DNA from: Sideroxydans sp.
GTDB lineage: Bacteria; Pseudomonadota; Gammaproteobacteria; Burkholderiales; Gallionellaceae
Reading direction: 5' to 3'
DNA length: 64,000 nucleotides
Assembly (NCBI GenBank): GCA_028710605.1
Contig: JAQTTU010000003.1
Coordinates: forward strand, 124,001 to 188,000
Of this stretch, positions 1 to 12,387 are shown one piece after another; position 1 is the stretch's first letter; each line of letters starts with the position of its first letter. Below the pieces are notes generated by a model. The model had not been told where the DNA came from. It did not search any database and saw nothing but the letters and a program-made list of their open reading frames with translations. The translations under genes and the position numbers were made by a program.

Positions 1-416
1 TCCTCGCACATCAGGAAGTAGCGCACGACGGTTACGACGAAGCGCTGTTGCTGGATGTGGACGGCTACGTGGCCGAAGGCGCGGGCGAAAATATTTTCGT
101 GGTGAAAAAAGGCAAGCTCTACACGCCCGATCTGACTTCGTGTCTGGAAGGCATCACGCGCGATTCCATCGTCACGCTGGCGAAAGACATGGGGCTGGAG
201 TTGATCGAGAAACGCATCACGCGCGATGAAGTGTATTGCGCCGACGAGGCGTTCTTCACCGGTACGGCGGCGGAAGTCACGCCCATCCGCGAACTGGATA
301 CGCGCACCATAGGCAGCGGCAGTCGCGGGCCGATCACCGCCAAATTGCAGGCGGCGTTCTTCGACATCGTGGCGGGCAAGAATGACAAGTACGCGCACTG
401 GCTGGCGCACGTTTAA
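1..416 (+). CDS. ilvE: Branched-chain amino acid aminotransferase, C-terminal part (5' end outside window)
   Basis: Translation [49 protein letters not shown] is typical of class IV aminotransferase IlvE; reading frame open from the window edge. Confidence 0.93.
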   Translation, partial: LAHQEVAHDGYDEALLLDVDGYVAEGAGENIFVVKKGKLYTPDLTSCLEGITRDSIVTLAKDMGLELIEKRITRDEVYCADEAFFTGTAAEVTPIRELDTRTIGSGSRGPITAKLQAAFFDIVAGKNDKYAHWLAHV

Positions 417-445
417 CATGGGCTTTTCGTTAGCCGTATTTTCAC

Positions 446-498
446 TGTAGGAGCGAGCTTGCTCGCGAAGTGCTTTCGCGAGCAAGCTCGCTCCTACA
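446..498. repeat. Palindromic repeat TGTAGGAGCGAGCTTGCTCGCGAA...TTCGCGAGCAAGCTCGCTCCTACA
   Basis: Near-perfect inverted repeat read directly; REP-like hairpin downstream of ilvE. Confidence 0.9.
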
Positions 499-555
499 AA
501 TATTCTCGGCCTAATGAACTATCCGGTTTTAACTTTACGCAACAAAGGGAAATAC

Positions 556-756
556 ATGTCCAACGAAAACATCACGCAGCGTTATGTTGAAGTCACCGCA
601 GAAGCCTTGCCTTTGTTCTGCCCGACACCGGATGCCAGCCTGTGGAACGCGCATCCGCGTGTCGCCATTCCGGTGGACAAGCTGGGCGAAGCGCGCTGCC
701 CGTATTGCGGCACGCTGTACAAATTCAAAGGCGATTTGCCCAAAGGCCACCATTAA
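556..756 (+). CDS. Small zinc-finger (CHCC-type) domain protein
   Basis: MSNENITQRYVEVTAEALPLFCPTPDASLWNAHPRVAIPVDKLGEARCPYCGTLYKFKG; C...H...CPYC pattern of the zf-CHCC family often found next to ilvE/waaF. Confidence 0.88.
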   Translation: MSNENITQRYVEVTAEALPLFCPTPDASLWNAHPRVAIPVDKLGEARCPYCGTLYKFKGDLPKGHH

Positions 757-780
757 ATCGCGCCTGTTTGTCCAATCCCA

Positions 781-1793
781 TGAATAAAATTCTCGTCATC
801 GCGCCAAGCTGGGTCGGCGACTGCGTGCTGATGCAGCCCATGCTGCATCGCTTACTGCAACGCCACCCCGGAGCCATCATCGACGTGCTCGCGCCGTCGT
901 GGACGGCAAAATTGCTGCACCAGTTGCCGGAAGTGAACGAGGTCATCGACAACCCGTTCCCGCACGGCAAGCTGGGATTGGGCGAGCGCCGACGGCTGGG
1001 TGTGCAGTTGCGCGATGCCCAATACGACCAAGCCATCGTGCTGCCCAACTCGTGGAAATCCGCGCTGGTTCCGTTCTTCGCCGACATCCCGCTGCGCACC
1101 GGCTTCGTCGGCGAAATGCGCTACGGCCTGCTCAACGACGCGCGCAAATTGAACGAGAAAAAACTGCCGCTGATGGTGGAACGTTTCGCGCAACTGGCCG
1201 AAGCGGTACAGGACGAAATCGCGCGCCCGCTACCGTCGCCCAGCTTGCGGGCAAGCGAGGCGCAACGCGCGGCGGCGCTGGCAAAATTCGGCTTGACGCT
1301 GGAAAAGCCAGTCGCGGTATTTTGCCCCGGCGCGGAATACGGCGAAGCGAAACGCTGGCCCGCGCATTACTACGCCGAACTGGCGCAGCATCTGCGCGCG
1401 GATGGTTATGAAGTGTGGTTGATCGGCTCGCCCAAGGACAAGGAAGTCGCCGACAAAATCGTGGCGCTGGGCAATGAGCCGTGCCGCAATTTTTGCGGTG
1501 CAACCGATTTGACGGAAGCCATCGCGCTGCTGTCGTGCGCCGATCTGGTAGTGAGCAACGATTCCGGTTTGATGCATATCGCCGCCGCGCTGGACAGGCC
1601 GCTGCTGGCGATCTTCGGCTCCAGCAGCCCGCAATTCACCCCGCCGCTGTCGGACAACGCGCAAGTGCTCAAGATTGATATTTCATGCAGCCCCTGCTTC
1701 AAACGCGAATGCCCGCAGGGGCATTTCAACTGCATGCTCAAACTGACCCCGAAACTGGTCGAACGCTACATTCCGGTGCATCATAAGAAATAG
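781..1793 (+). CDS. waaF: ADP-heptose:LPS heptosyltransferase II
   Basis: MNKILVIAPSWVGDCVLMQPMLHRL..., GT9 family motifs (FCPGAEYGEAKRWP, SNDSGLMHIAAAL). Confidence 0.93.
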
Positions 1794-1802
1794 CAACCTC
1801 TT

Positions 1803-1860
1803 GCAGATCGCCTATTGACGGACATCTTCACGAAGTGGGGTGAACGGAGTTGTATTTCGA
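1803..1860. repeat. Copy (half element) of dispersed GATCGCCTATTGACGGGC repeat
   Basis: GCAGATCGCCTATTGACGGACATCTTCACGAAGTGGGG. Confidence 0.8.
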
Positions 1861-1880
1861 TTGGAGCGTAAGCGCACAGC

Positions 1881-1951
1881 GTAGGGTGGATAAGCGTAGC
1901 GCATCCACCAGCACACTTTGAAGGTGGATGCGCTACGCTTATCCACCCTAC
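1881..1951. repeat. Inverted repeat GTAGGGTGGATAAGCGTAGCGCATCCACC...GGTGGATGCGCTACGCTTATCCACCCTAC
   Basis: 29-bp near-perfect arms read directly, between waaF and alaS 3' ends. Confidence 0.92.
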
Positions 1952-1955
1952 AAGA

Positions 1956-4664
1956 TTACAACTTCACCTTCACCCAGCCTTGAACAGAAGCCAACGCCGC
2001 CGCCAGATGTTCCGGCTGCGTGCCACCCGCCTGTGCCATGTCCGGCCTGCCGCCGCCTTTGCCGCCGACTTGTTGCGCGACGAAGTTGACCAGCTCGCCC
2101 GCTTTGACTTTGGAGGTTGCATCCGCCGTCACGCCCGCGATCAGACTCACTTTGCCGTCGTTGACCGAGGCCAACAAAATCACGGCGGATTTGAGTTTGT
2201 CTTTCAGTTTGTCCAGCGTCTCGCGCAACACCGCCGCGTCCGCACCGTCCAGCTTGGCGGCCAGCACTTTCACGCCGTTGATGTCTTGCGCCTGATTCAA
2301 TAATTCGTCGCCTTGCGCGGAAGCGAGTTTGGATTTCAATGCAGCCAGTTCTTTTTCCAGCGACTTCACGTTGTCGAGGATTTGAGCTATGCGCGCGGCG
2401 GCTTCCTGCGGCTGAGATTTCACCGCATCGGCCACTTGTTGCAACTGCTGTTCCTGTTGTTGCACCAGCGCCAATGCGCCTTCACCGGTCACCGCTTCCA
2501 CGCGGCGCACGCCAGCGGCCACGCCGCTCTCGGCCACGATCTTGAACAGGCCGATGTCGCCGGTACGCTTCACATGTGTACCGCCGCACAACTCGATGGA
2601 AGAGCCGATGTTCAGCACGCGCACCACGTCGCCGTATTTCTCGCCGAACAGCATCATCGCGCCGGTCTTCTGTGCATCGTCGATCGCCATCACGCGCGAC
2701 TGGCATTCGGCATTCGCCAGAATCTCGGCATTCACCAGCGCTTCCACTTTGCGAATCTCGGCATCGCTCATCGGCTGCGTATGCACGAAATCGAAGCGCG
2801 TCTTGTCGCCATCCACTTGCGAACCTTTTTGCTGCACATGCGTGCCCAGCACTTCGCGCAAGGCCTTGTGCATCAGGTGCGTGGCACTGTGGTTGCGCAT
2901 GGTCGCGTAGCGCGCCGCCACATCCACTTTGGCGGTCACACCGTTGCCCACCCTCAGCTTGCCGGTCTTCACCACGCCGTGGTGTCCGAACACCGTGGCT
3001 TGAATCTTCTGCGTGTCTTCCACCGCGAAGATGCCATGCACACTGCGCAATTCGCCGCTGTCGCCGACCTGGCCGCCGGACTCGGCGTAGAACGGTGTGT
3101 CGTCCAACACCACCACGCCCATGTCGCCTTCGACCAGTTCATTCACTTCAGCGCCGTCCTTGTACAGCGCGAGGATGTTGCCCTTGTGTTCCAGCGTGTC
3201 GTAACCGTGGAAAGTCGTGGCTGGACCGGAATATTCGAGGTTGGTCGCCATCTTGAATTTGCCCGCGGCGCGCGCCTGCTCTTTTTGCTGCGCCATCGCT
3301 TTGTCGAACGCGGCCACATCCACCGTCACGCCGTGTTCGCGGCACACGTCCTGCGTCAGGTCGAGCGGAAAGCCGTAGGTGTCGTGCAGCTTGAAGGCCA
3401 ACTCGCCAGGCAGCACGCTTGTCGGAAAAAATCCCGTTAATGGTATGGTTAGGCGCTGACTTGTACGCAATTCATTCCCGACTCGCTCCTCAGTAACTGT
3501 ACTCCTGTAGTACTCACCTTTAACTTTGGCAATCTCCACATTCAAGATTTCCATACCGTGCTCCAAAGTTTCGAAGAAGCGCTCTTCTTCCTGCTTGAGA
3601 ATTTCCATCACGCGCACTTGCGCCGCAGCCAAATCGGGAAATGCCACGCCCATTTCGCCAACTAAGTCCGGTACCAGCTTGTAGAAGAACGCATCGCGCG
3701 CGCCCAGCTTGTAGCCGTGGCGGATGGCGCGACGGATGATGCGGCGCAGCACGTAGCCGCGACCTTCGTTGCCGGGGATCACGCCGTCGGCGATGAGGAA
3801 GGAGCAGGCGCGGATGTGATCGGCCAGCACTTTAAGCGAAGGCGAATCCAGGTCGGCGCAATTGGTCTCGCGTGCCGCCGCTTTGATCAGCGCCTGGAAC
3901 AGATCGATCTCGTAGTTGGCATGCACATGCTGCAACACCGCCGAGATGCGCTCCAGGCCCATGCCGGTATCGACGGAAGGCTTGGGCAGCGGATGCATCA
4001 CGCCCGCTTCGTCGCGGTTGAACTGCATGAACACGTTGTTCCAGATTTCGATGAAGCGGTCACCGTCTTCACCGGGGCTGCCGGGCGGGCCGCCGGGAAT
4101 ATGTTCGCCGTGGTCGTAAAATATTTCGGTGCAAGGACCGCACGGGCCGGTGTCGCCCATCATCCAGAAATTGTCGGAGGCATAACGCGCACCCTTGTTG
4201 TCGCCGATGCGGATCACGCGCTCGGCAGGCACGCCGATCTCTTTGGTCCAGATGTCATACGCCTCGTCGTCCTCGGCATACACGGTGACCGTGAGCTTAT
4301 CCTTGGGCAGCTTGAACACCACCGTGAGCAGTTCCCACGCGTAGTTGATCGCGTCGCGCTTGAAGTAATCGCCGAAACTGAAGTTGCCCAGCATCTCGAA
4401 GAAAGTGTGGTGGCGCGCGGTGTAGCCGACGTTCTCCAGATCGTTGTGCTTGCCCCCGGCGCGCACGCATTTCTGCGAAGAAGCGGCGCGCGTGTAAGGA
4501 CGCTTGTCGAAACCGAGAAACACATCCTTGAACTGGTTCATGCCCGCGTTGGTGAACAACAGCGTCGGATCCTCGTGCGGCACCAGCGAACTGGAAGCGA
4601 CTACCGTGTGGCCTTTGGAGGCGAAAAAATCGAGAAACTGCTGGCGGATTTCACTGCTTTTCAT
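1956..4664 (-). CDS. alaS: Alanyl-tRNA synthetase
   Basis: [51 protein letters not shown]...; [28 protein letters not shown]. Carries an apparent internal insertion (see findings). Confidence 0.97.
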   Translation of the reverse strand: MKSSEIRQQFLDFFASKGHTVVASSSLVPHEDPTLLFTNAGMNQFKDVFLGFDKRPYTRAASSQKCVRAGGKHNDLENVGYTARHHTFFEMLGNFSFGDYFKRDAINYAWELLTVVFKLPKDKLTVTVYAEDDEAYDIWTKEIGVPAERVIRIGDNKGARYASDNFWMMGDTGPCGPCTEIFYDHGEHIPGGPPGSPGEDGDRFIEIWNNVFMQFNRDEAGVMHPLPKPSVDTGMGLERISAVLQHVHANYEIDLFQALIKAAARETNCADLDSPSLKVLADHIRACSFLIADGVIPGNEGRGYVLRRIIRRAIRHGYKLGARDAFFYKLVPDLVGEMGVAFPDLAAAQVRVMEILKQEEERFFETLEHGMEILNVEIAKVKGEYYRSTVTEERVGNELRTSQRLTIPLTGFFPTSVLPGELAFKLHDTYGFPLDLTQDVCREHGVTVDVAAFDKAMAQQKEQARAAGKFKMATNLEYSGPATTFHGYDTLEHKGNILALYKDGAEVNELVEGDMGVVVLDDTPFYAESGGQVGDSGELRSVHGIFAVEDTQKIQATVFGHHGVVKTGKLRVGNGVTAKVDVAARYATMRNHSATHLMHKALREVLGTHVQQKGSQVDGDKTRFDFVHTQPMSDAEIRKVEALVNAEILANAECQSRVMAIDDAQKTGAMMLFGEKYGDVVRVLNIGSSIELCGGTHVKRTGDIGLFKIVAESGVAAGVRRVEAVTGEGALALVQQQEQQLQQVADAVKSQPQEAAARIAQILDNVKSLEKELAALKSKLASAQGDELLNQAQDINGVKVLAAKLDGADAAVLRETLDKLKDKLKSAVILLASVNDGKVSLIAGVTADATSKVKAGELVNFVAQQVGGKGGGRPDMAQAGGTQPEHLAAALASVQGWVKVKL

Positions 4665-4782
4665 CGTTGCACCTTGAGCTTAAAAGTCACATTCCAGGCA
4701 GGCTGGAAAAGGCGCGCATCATACCATGGAGAGGGATTTAGACGCTTTGGCGGGGAACGTCTAAACTGACAACCTGCGTGGC

Positions 4783-4814
4783 AAAAAAGAACCGCCCCTT
4801 TCGAGGCGGTTTTG
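4783..4814 (-). terminator. Rho-independent terminator
   Basis: On minus strand: AACCGCCTCGAAAGGGGCGGTTCTTTTTT. Confidence 0.85.
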
Positions 4815-4817
4815 GTA

Positions 4818-4904
4818 CTAGCTTGAGAAGAACATGAGCAATAGGCCAATCATCTGTACCACCTGCTTGTAGCTCAACTCTAGTTTTATTGTCAGTTTCA
4901 ACAT
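4818..4904 (-). CDS. Candidate small ORF (28 aa) directly before terminator: MLKLTIKLELSYKQVVQMIGLLLMFFSS
   Basis: ATG-to-stop ORF read on minus strand, ending 4 nt before the terminator hairpin; too short for the ORF track. Confidence 0.4.
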   Translation of the reverse strand: MLKLTIKLELSYKQVVQMIGLLLMFFSS

Positions 4905-5228
4905 GGTTTGCACCTTGTTTACGCTGGCAGCGCTGCCAACTTGTTAAGGGTCGGCTATTTGTAACACGCCGTTGCGTAGCGTGGCTCTCGGCTTACCGCG
5001 AATAGCTTTGAGCAGCGGCTTGGTTATTCCATTGGGTAGCTATGAAAGCGCGCCTACATTTGTTAACGCGGTTAAGTTTCCGCGATTTCTTCGCGCTTTC
5101 GAACGCCCTTTGGAGCCGCACCTTTAGCGGTCATCACACCGCATTCCGAGGCTGATGACCTCGAAAACCGTATTCCCCATTCCCACTTTTCGTAGTCTTA
5201 AGGTTATTAATACCAAAGCTCGAATGCT

Positions 5229-5474
5229 CTAAATGCTCGATCCCGTATTTCTTGGGAGTTGAGCGCTAATACTCTTATATGCATCATTCACTGCCACAAT
5301 AAGTTCCTTGTCCGGGTGTTCTGCTTTATTGAGCCTTTGGATAAGGGGTATAAATTGTTGAGAGAATTCAAAGTTTAGTTCAGTCTTCCTTACCTCTTTC
5401 CAAGCAAGAGCTTGTAGCAACGCGCCTTGAACGATAACAAGACCGTGGATTGTTTTGATATTGGACTCACTCAT
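5229..5474 (-). CDS. Hypothetical protein
   Basis: 81 aa ORF preceded by a strong RBS (AAGGAGGTTATATG on minus strand); no family recognised. Confidence 0.65.
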   Translation of the reverse strand: MSESNIKTIHGLVIVQGALLQALAWKEVRKTELNFEFSQQFIPLIQRLNKAEHPDKELIVAVNDAYKSISAQLPRNTGSSI

Positions 5475-5551
5475 ATAACCTCCTTAGGCAAAACTATATA
5501 TGTAACGTAAAAAAATGCGGTTCTCCAAGCTGCGCAATATAGCAGTCATCG

Positions 5552-5990
5552 TCAATCTTCCATTTCCGCCACACGCAACACCTTAAAAATCACCTCCATC
5601 GAAAACCCCCGCGATTGCAAAAAACGCATCTGCTTGGCCTTTTCTTTGGCATCCTGCGCCACAACACCGAACTTCCTTCGCCACACTTCCCTCGCCGCTT
5701 CCAGTTCAGTTTCTTTCAGTTGCGGAATCGCATCGGCGATCAAATTTTCGTCTATGCCTTTCTGGCGGAGTTCGTGGGTGATGCGTTGGGTGCCGTAGCG
5801 GCTGCGTTTGGCGTGGACCAGTTGGGTGGCGGCGCGTGCGTCGGAGAGCCAGTCGCGTTTCTCCAGCTCGTCCAGCACGGCATTGAGGTCTTCGCCTTGC
5901 TGCACGTGCGGCAACAATTTGCTGTGCAGTTCGGCGCGACTATGCTCGCGCCGCGCCAGATATTGCATGGCGCGGACGCGCAGGCTTAAT

Positions 5991-6007
<17 letters not shown>
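5552..6007 (-). CDS. recX: Regulatory protein RecX
   Basis: [34 protein letters not shown]...; adjacent to and overlapping the recA end. Confidence 0.95.
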
Positions 6008-7007
<1,000 letters not shown>

Positions 7008-7090
7008 GGTGTTTCCCCTTTGAAAAAATTGTGGGACGGATTGTGGCACAACATATTGCAGTTGTACAGAACGTTCGTTCTCGATTTATT

Positions 7091-7582
7091 TCAGGCTGTT
7101 TTGCTGAGGTTTTGCAGCAGTTCGAGCACGCCTTGCAACGCGATGCGCACCGACTGTTCACGCACGGCGGCGCGGTCACCCGGCAGCAGATGGCGGCGCG
7201 CAAACACTGCGCCGTCACGCAACGCCCAAGCGAACCACACCGTGCCGACCGGCTTTTCCGGCGTGCCGCCGGTGGGTCCGGCGACTCCGCTGATGGCCAG
7301 TGCGATGTGGGCATGGCTGTGCTGCAACGCGCCCGCCGCCATCTCGCGCACGGTGGCTTCGGACACTGCACCATGCGCCTCCAGCGTGGCTTGGCGCACG
7401 CCCAGCATCTCGACTTTGGCTGTGTTGGTGTAGGTAACAAAACCGCGCTCGAACCACGCCGAACTGCCGGAGATTTCCGTGACCGCCTGCGCCACACCGC
7501 CGCCCGTGCAGGACTCGGCGGTGGTCAACATCATGCCTTGGGCTTTGAGCGCTGCGCCGACTTGTGTGGAAAGTTCGTTCAT
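7091..7582 (-). CDS. pncC: CinA C-terminal domain protein / nicotinamide-nucleotide amidohydrolase
   Basis: MNELSTQVGAALKAQGMMLTTAESCTGGGVAQAVTEISGSSAWFERGFVTYTNTAK...GVAGPTGGTPEKPVGTVW. Confidence 0.94.
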   Translation of the reverse strand: MNELSTQVGAALKAQGMMLTTAESCTGGGVAQAVTEISGSSAWFERGFVTYTNTAKVEMLGVRQATLEAHGAVSEATVREMAAGALQHSHAHIALAISGVAGPTGGTPEKPVGTVWFAWALRDGAVFARRHLLPGDRAAVREQSVRIALQGVLELLQNLSKTA

Positions 7583-7606
7583 ATTTTGAAAACCTTAAAC
7601 CCAATT

Positions 7607-7695
7607 TGCCACAGAGTACACAGAGATCACAGAGAAAACCGCGTTACGGAAAGTTTCTGCCTTACCTCTCTGTGTACTCTGTGTCCTCTGTGGCT
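7607..7695. repeat. Facing CACAGAG short-period repeat
   Basis: GCCACAGAGTACACAGAGATCACAGAG...CTCTGTGTACTCTGTGTCCTCTGTGGC. Confidence 0.93.
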
Positions 7696-7706
7696 AAAAT
7701 TGTTTT

Positions 7707-8876
7707 TTAAGCCAACCCGCGCGCCAGATCGTTCTGAATATCCACTACCGCTTCCAGCCCTACCGCGATGCGGATCAGGCCGTCGCTGATGCCCGCCGCC
7801 GCGCGCGCTTCCGGCGAGATGCGCGCATGCGTGGTGGTCGCGGGATGGGTGATGGTGGTCTTGGTGTCGCCCAGATTGGCGGTGATGGACAGCATTCTAG
7901 TGTTGTCGATCACGCGCCACGCCGCCGCTTTGCCGCCCTTCACCTCGAACGCCACGATGCCGCCGCCGGTCTTCTGTTGCTGCATCGCCAGCGCGTGTTG
8001 CGGGTGCGATGGCAGGCCGGGATAGAACACGCGCGCCACATTGGGTTGCTGTTCCAGCCATTGCGCCAGTTGCAGCGCGTTAGCCGAATGCGCGTCCATG
8101 CGCAGTTTGAGCGTCTCCAGCCCTTTCAAAAACACCCACGCGTTGAACGCGCTCATGGTCGGGCCGGTGGTGCGCAGGAAACCATAGACCGGCTCCATCA
8201 ATTTCTTGCTGCCCAGCACCGCGCCGCCCAGCACGCGGCCTTGGCCGTCGATGTATTTGGTGGCGGAATGGATCACGATGTCCGCGCCCAAGTCCAGCGG
8301 GCGTTGCAGTATCGGCGTGCAGAAACAGTTATCGACCGCCAGCAGTGCACCGCAGCTTTTCGCCACGGCAGCAATCGCCGCGATGTCGGAAATTTCGGTG
8401 AGCGGATTGGACGGCGTTTCCAGAAAAAACAGTTTGGTGTTGGGACGCACCGCCGCCTGCCACTCAGCCACATCGGTGGCGGAAACATAAGTAGTTTCTA
8501 CGCCAAATTTCTTGAAGTAGTTGTTGAAGGTGTTGGTGGTCGCGCCGAATAAACTGCGCGATGCGACGATGTGGTCGCCCGACTTCAGCAGCGCCATGAC
8601 AGTCGCCAGAATCGCGGCCATGCCGCTCGCCACCGCCACGCATTGCTCCGCACCTTCCAAGGCCGCGAGTCGCTGCTCGAACATGGTGACGGTGGGATTG
8701 GTGAAGCGCGCGTAGATGTTGCCCGGCTCTTCGCCGATGAAGCGTTTCGCGGCCTGCTCGGCACTGTCGAACGTGAAGCTGGAAGTGAGGAACAGCGCTT
8801 CGCTGTGTTCGTGAAACTGGCTGCGCTCTATGCCCGCGCGCACGGCCAGTGTTTCCGGTTGATATGACTCGCTCAT
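7707..8876 (-). CDS. metZ: O-succinylhomoserine sulfhydrylase
   Basis: MSESYQPETLAVRAGIERSQFHEHSEALFLTSSFTFDSAEQAAKRF...SATKYIDGQGRVLGG; Cys/Met metabolism PLP enzyme. Confidence 0.94.
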   Translation of the reverse strand: MSESYQPETLAVRAGIERSQFHEHSEALFLTSSFTFDSAEQAAKRFIGEEPGNIYARFTNPTVTMFEQRLAALEGAEQCVAVASGMAAILATVMALLKSGDHIVASRSLFGATTNTFNNYFKKFGVETTYVSATDVAEWQAAVRPNTKLFFLETPSNPLTEISDIAAIAAVAKSCGALLAVDNCFCTPILQRPLDLGADIVIHSATKYIDGQGRVLGGAVLGSKKLMEPVYGFLRTTGPTMSAFNAWVFLKGLETLKLRMDAHSANALQLAQWLEQQPNVARVFYPGLPSHPQHALAMQQQKTGGGIVAFEVKGGKAAAWRVIDNTRMLSITANLGDTKTTITHPATTTHARISPEARAAAGISDGLIRIAVGLEAVVDIQNDLARGLA

Positions 8877-8904
8877 GTTAATTTCCTTTTTAGTGATCGG
8901 CCCG

Positions 8905-8990
8905 CAAGCCAGCAAATACGGGCATCTCCATCATTCGCATAACGTAGAACGCCTATTGACGGGCGTTCCCGAGCAGATGGCATTTCAAAA
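8905..8990. repeat. Copy of dispersed GATCGCCTATTGACGGGC repeat (both arms)
   Basis: GCCCGCAAGCCAGCAAATACGGGCATCTCCATCATTCGCATAACGTAGAACGCCTATTGACGGGCGTTCCC. Confidence 0.88.
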
Positions 8991-9006
8991 CCGGATTTTT
9001 GACCGC

Positions 9007-9045
9007 ATAAAAAACCCGGCAAGCTTTGCGCTAAACCGGGTTTCC
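9007..9045 (-). terminator. Probable Rho-independent terminator
   Basis: AAAAAACCCGGCAAGCTTTGCGCTAAACCGGGTTT; A-run on + strand gives a U-tract for minus-strand transcription. Confidence 0.7.
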
Positions 9046-9154
9046 CTCGCTTTAGCTGTATTTGTAAAGCGCCCGCAAGCTGTTACTCAAATCGGCGCAG
9101 ACGAAAAGTAGCACTCGCAATCACTAGCCGTCAATCGGCATCGGTGTTTTTCGA

Positions 9155-9403
9155 TCAAACTGCGACCGAATCGTCGTAAAGCGTTTCCGGCGCAATATCA
9201 ATTTCCCCAGGCCATACCACCGTGCCGTAATCGACGTGCGCCCGACCAAACAAAGCGGGCTGCGCGATTCGATTCCACGGCTTCATCGCAAGCAGCGGTC
9301 GCATGTCAAATCTGCGGCGTTCACCATTCTCAAACTCAAGATCGAGTTGAAAATCCGGGCGGGTATGGACGGCAATAACATCTATCAACATTTTCGGCCT
9401 CAC
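9155..9403 (-). CDS. DUF2442 domain protein
   Basis: MLIDVIAVHTRPDFQLDLEFENGERRRFDMRPLLAMKPWNRIAQPALFGRAHVDYGTVVWPGEIDIAPETLYDDS. Confidence 0.85.
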   Translation of the reverse strand: MRPKMLIDVIAVHTRPDFQLDLEFENGERRRFDMRPLLAMKPWNRIAQPALFGRAHVDYGTVVWPGEIDIAPETLYDDSVAV

Positions 9404-9669
9404 TGAAGCGGGGCGATGCGGAATGGTTGGTCACCATTGACCGCCAATTCCCAATCGACCAGCAATTCTTCCTTGTGAATTTCAATCCAAGCCTGAACCA
9501 TTTTCAACTGCTTAGGGGGCAAGCTCCCTTCAAGCAGCACACCATCATCCAAGGAAACGGAAGACTCTTCGCCTTGGTATCTGATATGAATATGCGGAAG
9601 ATGATGGCGACGATTGTCCCGAAAATACATCAGAACCAGAATCCCATAAAACATACTGATAGTTGGCAT
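9400..9669 (-). CDS. DUF4160 domain protein (putative partner of DUF2442)
   Basis: MPTISMFYGILVLMYFRDNRRHHLPHIHIRYQGEESSVSLDDGVLLEGSLPPKQLKMVQAWIEIHKEEL; 4-nt overlap with DUF2442 gene. Confidence 0.87.
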   Translation of the reverse strand: MPTISMFYGILVLMYFRDNRRHHLPHIHIRYQGEESSVSLDDGVLLEGSLPPKQLKMVQAWIEIHKEELLVDWELAVNGDQPFRIAPLQ

Positions 9670-9678
9670 GAAATCTCC

Positions 9679-11205
<1,527 letters not shown>

Positions 11206-11237
11206 AGTTTTTTTGCTTCTCTGTAAAGTTGAACCGT

Positions 11238-11717
11238 TTATTTGATTGCCGCGTTTTGCGGCACATAATCCTTGGCGTACAGCGCGGCTGATTGCAGCGC
11301 CTTGCTCGACCACGCATCGCGCCAGAACGGCTGCTGCGGCAAACTGGTCAGGCCGCCCAGCCACACCAGCGCGATCACCACCAATATCCCGCGCACCAAG
11401 CCGAACATCGCGCCGAATTTTCCATCCAGCCCGCCCAGCCCGGCGAACTTGGCCAGCTTCGCCAATAGCCATGCCGCAATGGCACACACCAGCAGCGTCA
11501 CGATGAACAAAGCCGCGAATGCCACCGCCGCGCGGATGTTGTCTGCCCCCACTGCCTCGGGAATATACGGCAACGCCTGTGCCGAAAAGGTGCGCGCCAC
11601 GATGTATGCCGCAGCCCAGCCGATCAGCGAAAACAACTCGTACATGAACCCGCGCCACCACCCCACCAAGGCCGACAACGCGATGATGCCGACGACTGCG
11701 TAATCGAAAGATGTCAC
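11238..11717 (-). CDS. cvpA: CvpA family (colicin V production) protein
   Basis: [42 protein letters not shown]; upstream of purF. Confidence 0.93.
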   Translation of the reverse strand: MTSFDYAVVGIIALSALVGWWRGFMYELFSLIGWAAAYIVARTFSAQALPYIPEAVGADNIRAAVAFAALFIVTLLVCAIAAWLLAKLAKFAGLGGLDGKFGAMFGLVRGILVVIALVWLGGLTSLPQQPFWRDAWSSKALQSAALYAKDYVPQNAAIK

Positions 11718-11726
11718 TTTTTAAAC

Positions 11727-12371
11727 CTATTCCAGATTGACCACATTGCACTTTGTTCCCTGCGCTTGCAGCTTGCGCTGAACTTTTTCAGCCGCCTCGC
11801 GCGTCGGATAGCTGCCCACGCGCACGCGCAGCACGCTGCCCGCTTTCTCGGTGTAGGCGTGATAGCCGAGCTTGCTCAACTTGGCTTGCAGACTATGCGC
11901 CGTATCCGCATTGGAAAACGCACCGGCCTGCAACACCCAGCCGGATTTCGGCACGGCTTGCGCCTTGGCGACAGGTTTGCTCTCGACCTTGGGTTTTGTT
12001 TCGGATTTGGGTTTAACGACAGGAGCGGGTTTGCTCACCGCTACTGCGGGTTTTGGTTCTGCTACGGGAGGAGGCACTGCTACCGGCGCGCTGGCGGCAA
12101 CCGGAGCGCTCGCCACTGCCGAAACGGCAACCACACCGGAGGCTGCCGACACCGCCGATTCCGGCAGCGTGCCCTGCGGCAGAAACTCGCCCGCATTGTC
12201 TTTACTCGGGATGCGCAGCTCGATGTCGTTGCCCTTGGAAGGCGCAGGCTCGCTGTCGAACACGACCGGCAACAAAATCACCACCAACACTACCAGCGCA
12301 ATCGCGCCGATCAAGCGGCGGCGCGTTTGGCGCTTCAAATTGAATTCTTCTTCAGTCGTCTGTTTTGCCAT
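11727..12371 (-). CDS. SPOR domain protein (DedD-like)
   Basis: N-terminal TM segment, Pro/Ala/Val/Lys-rich linker, C-terminal SPOR ([57 protein letters not shown]). Confidence 0.92.
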   Translation of the reverse strand: MAKQTTEEEFNLKRQTRRRLIGAIALVVLVVILLPVVFDSEPAPSKGNDIELRIPSKDNAGEFLPQGTLPESAVSAASGVVAVSAVASAPVAASAPVAVPPPVAEPKPAVAVSKPAPVVKPKSETKPKVESKPVAKAQAVPKSGWVLQAGAFSNADTAHSLQAKLSKLGYHAYTEKAGSVLRVRVGSYPTREAAEKVQRKLQAQGTKCNVVNLE

Positions 12372-12387
12372 AGTTCTTTCAGGAAGA

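Noticed and set aside
2313-3440. 375-aa and other plus-strand ORFs opposite alaS
   Set aside because: Antisense shadow of alaS; no recognisable domains.
7020-7090. LexA/SOS box upstream of recA (AGAACGTTCGTTCT region)
   Set aside because: Suggestive dyad but does not match the CTG-N10-CAG consensus expected for beta/gammaproteobacteria; insufficient support.
7607-7695. CACAGAG arrays as a CRISPR
   Set aside because: Units are about 7 bp with 2-3 bp gaps and inverted arms; no 25-40 bp repeats with unique spacers, no cas genes in window.
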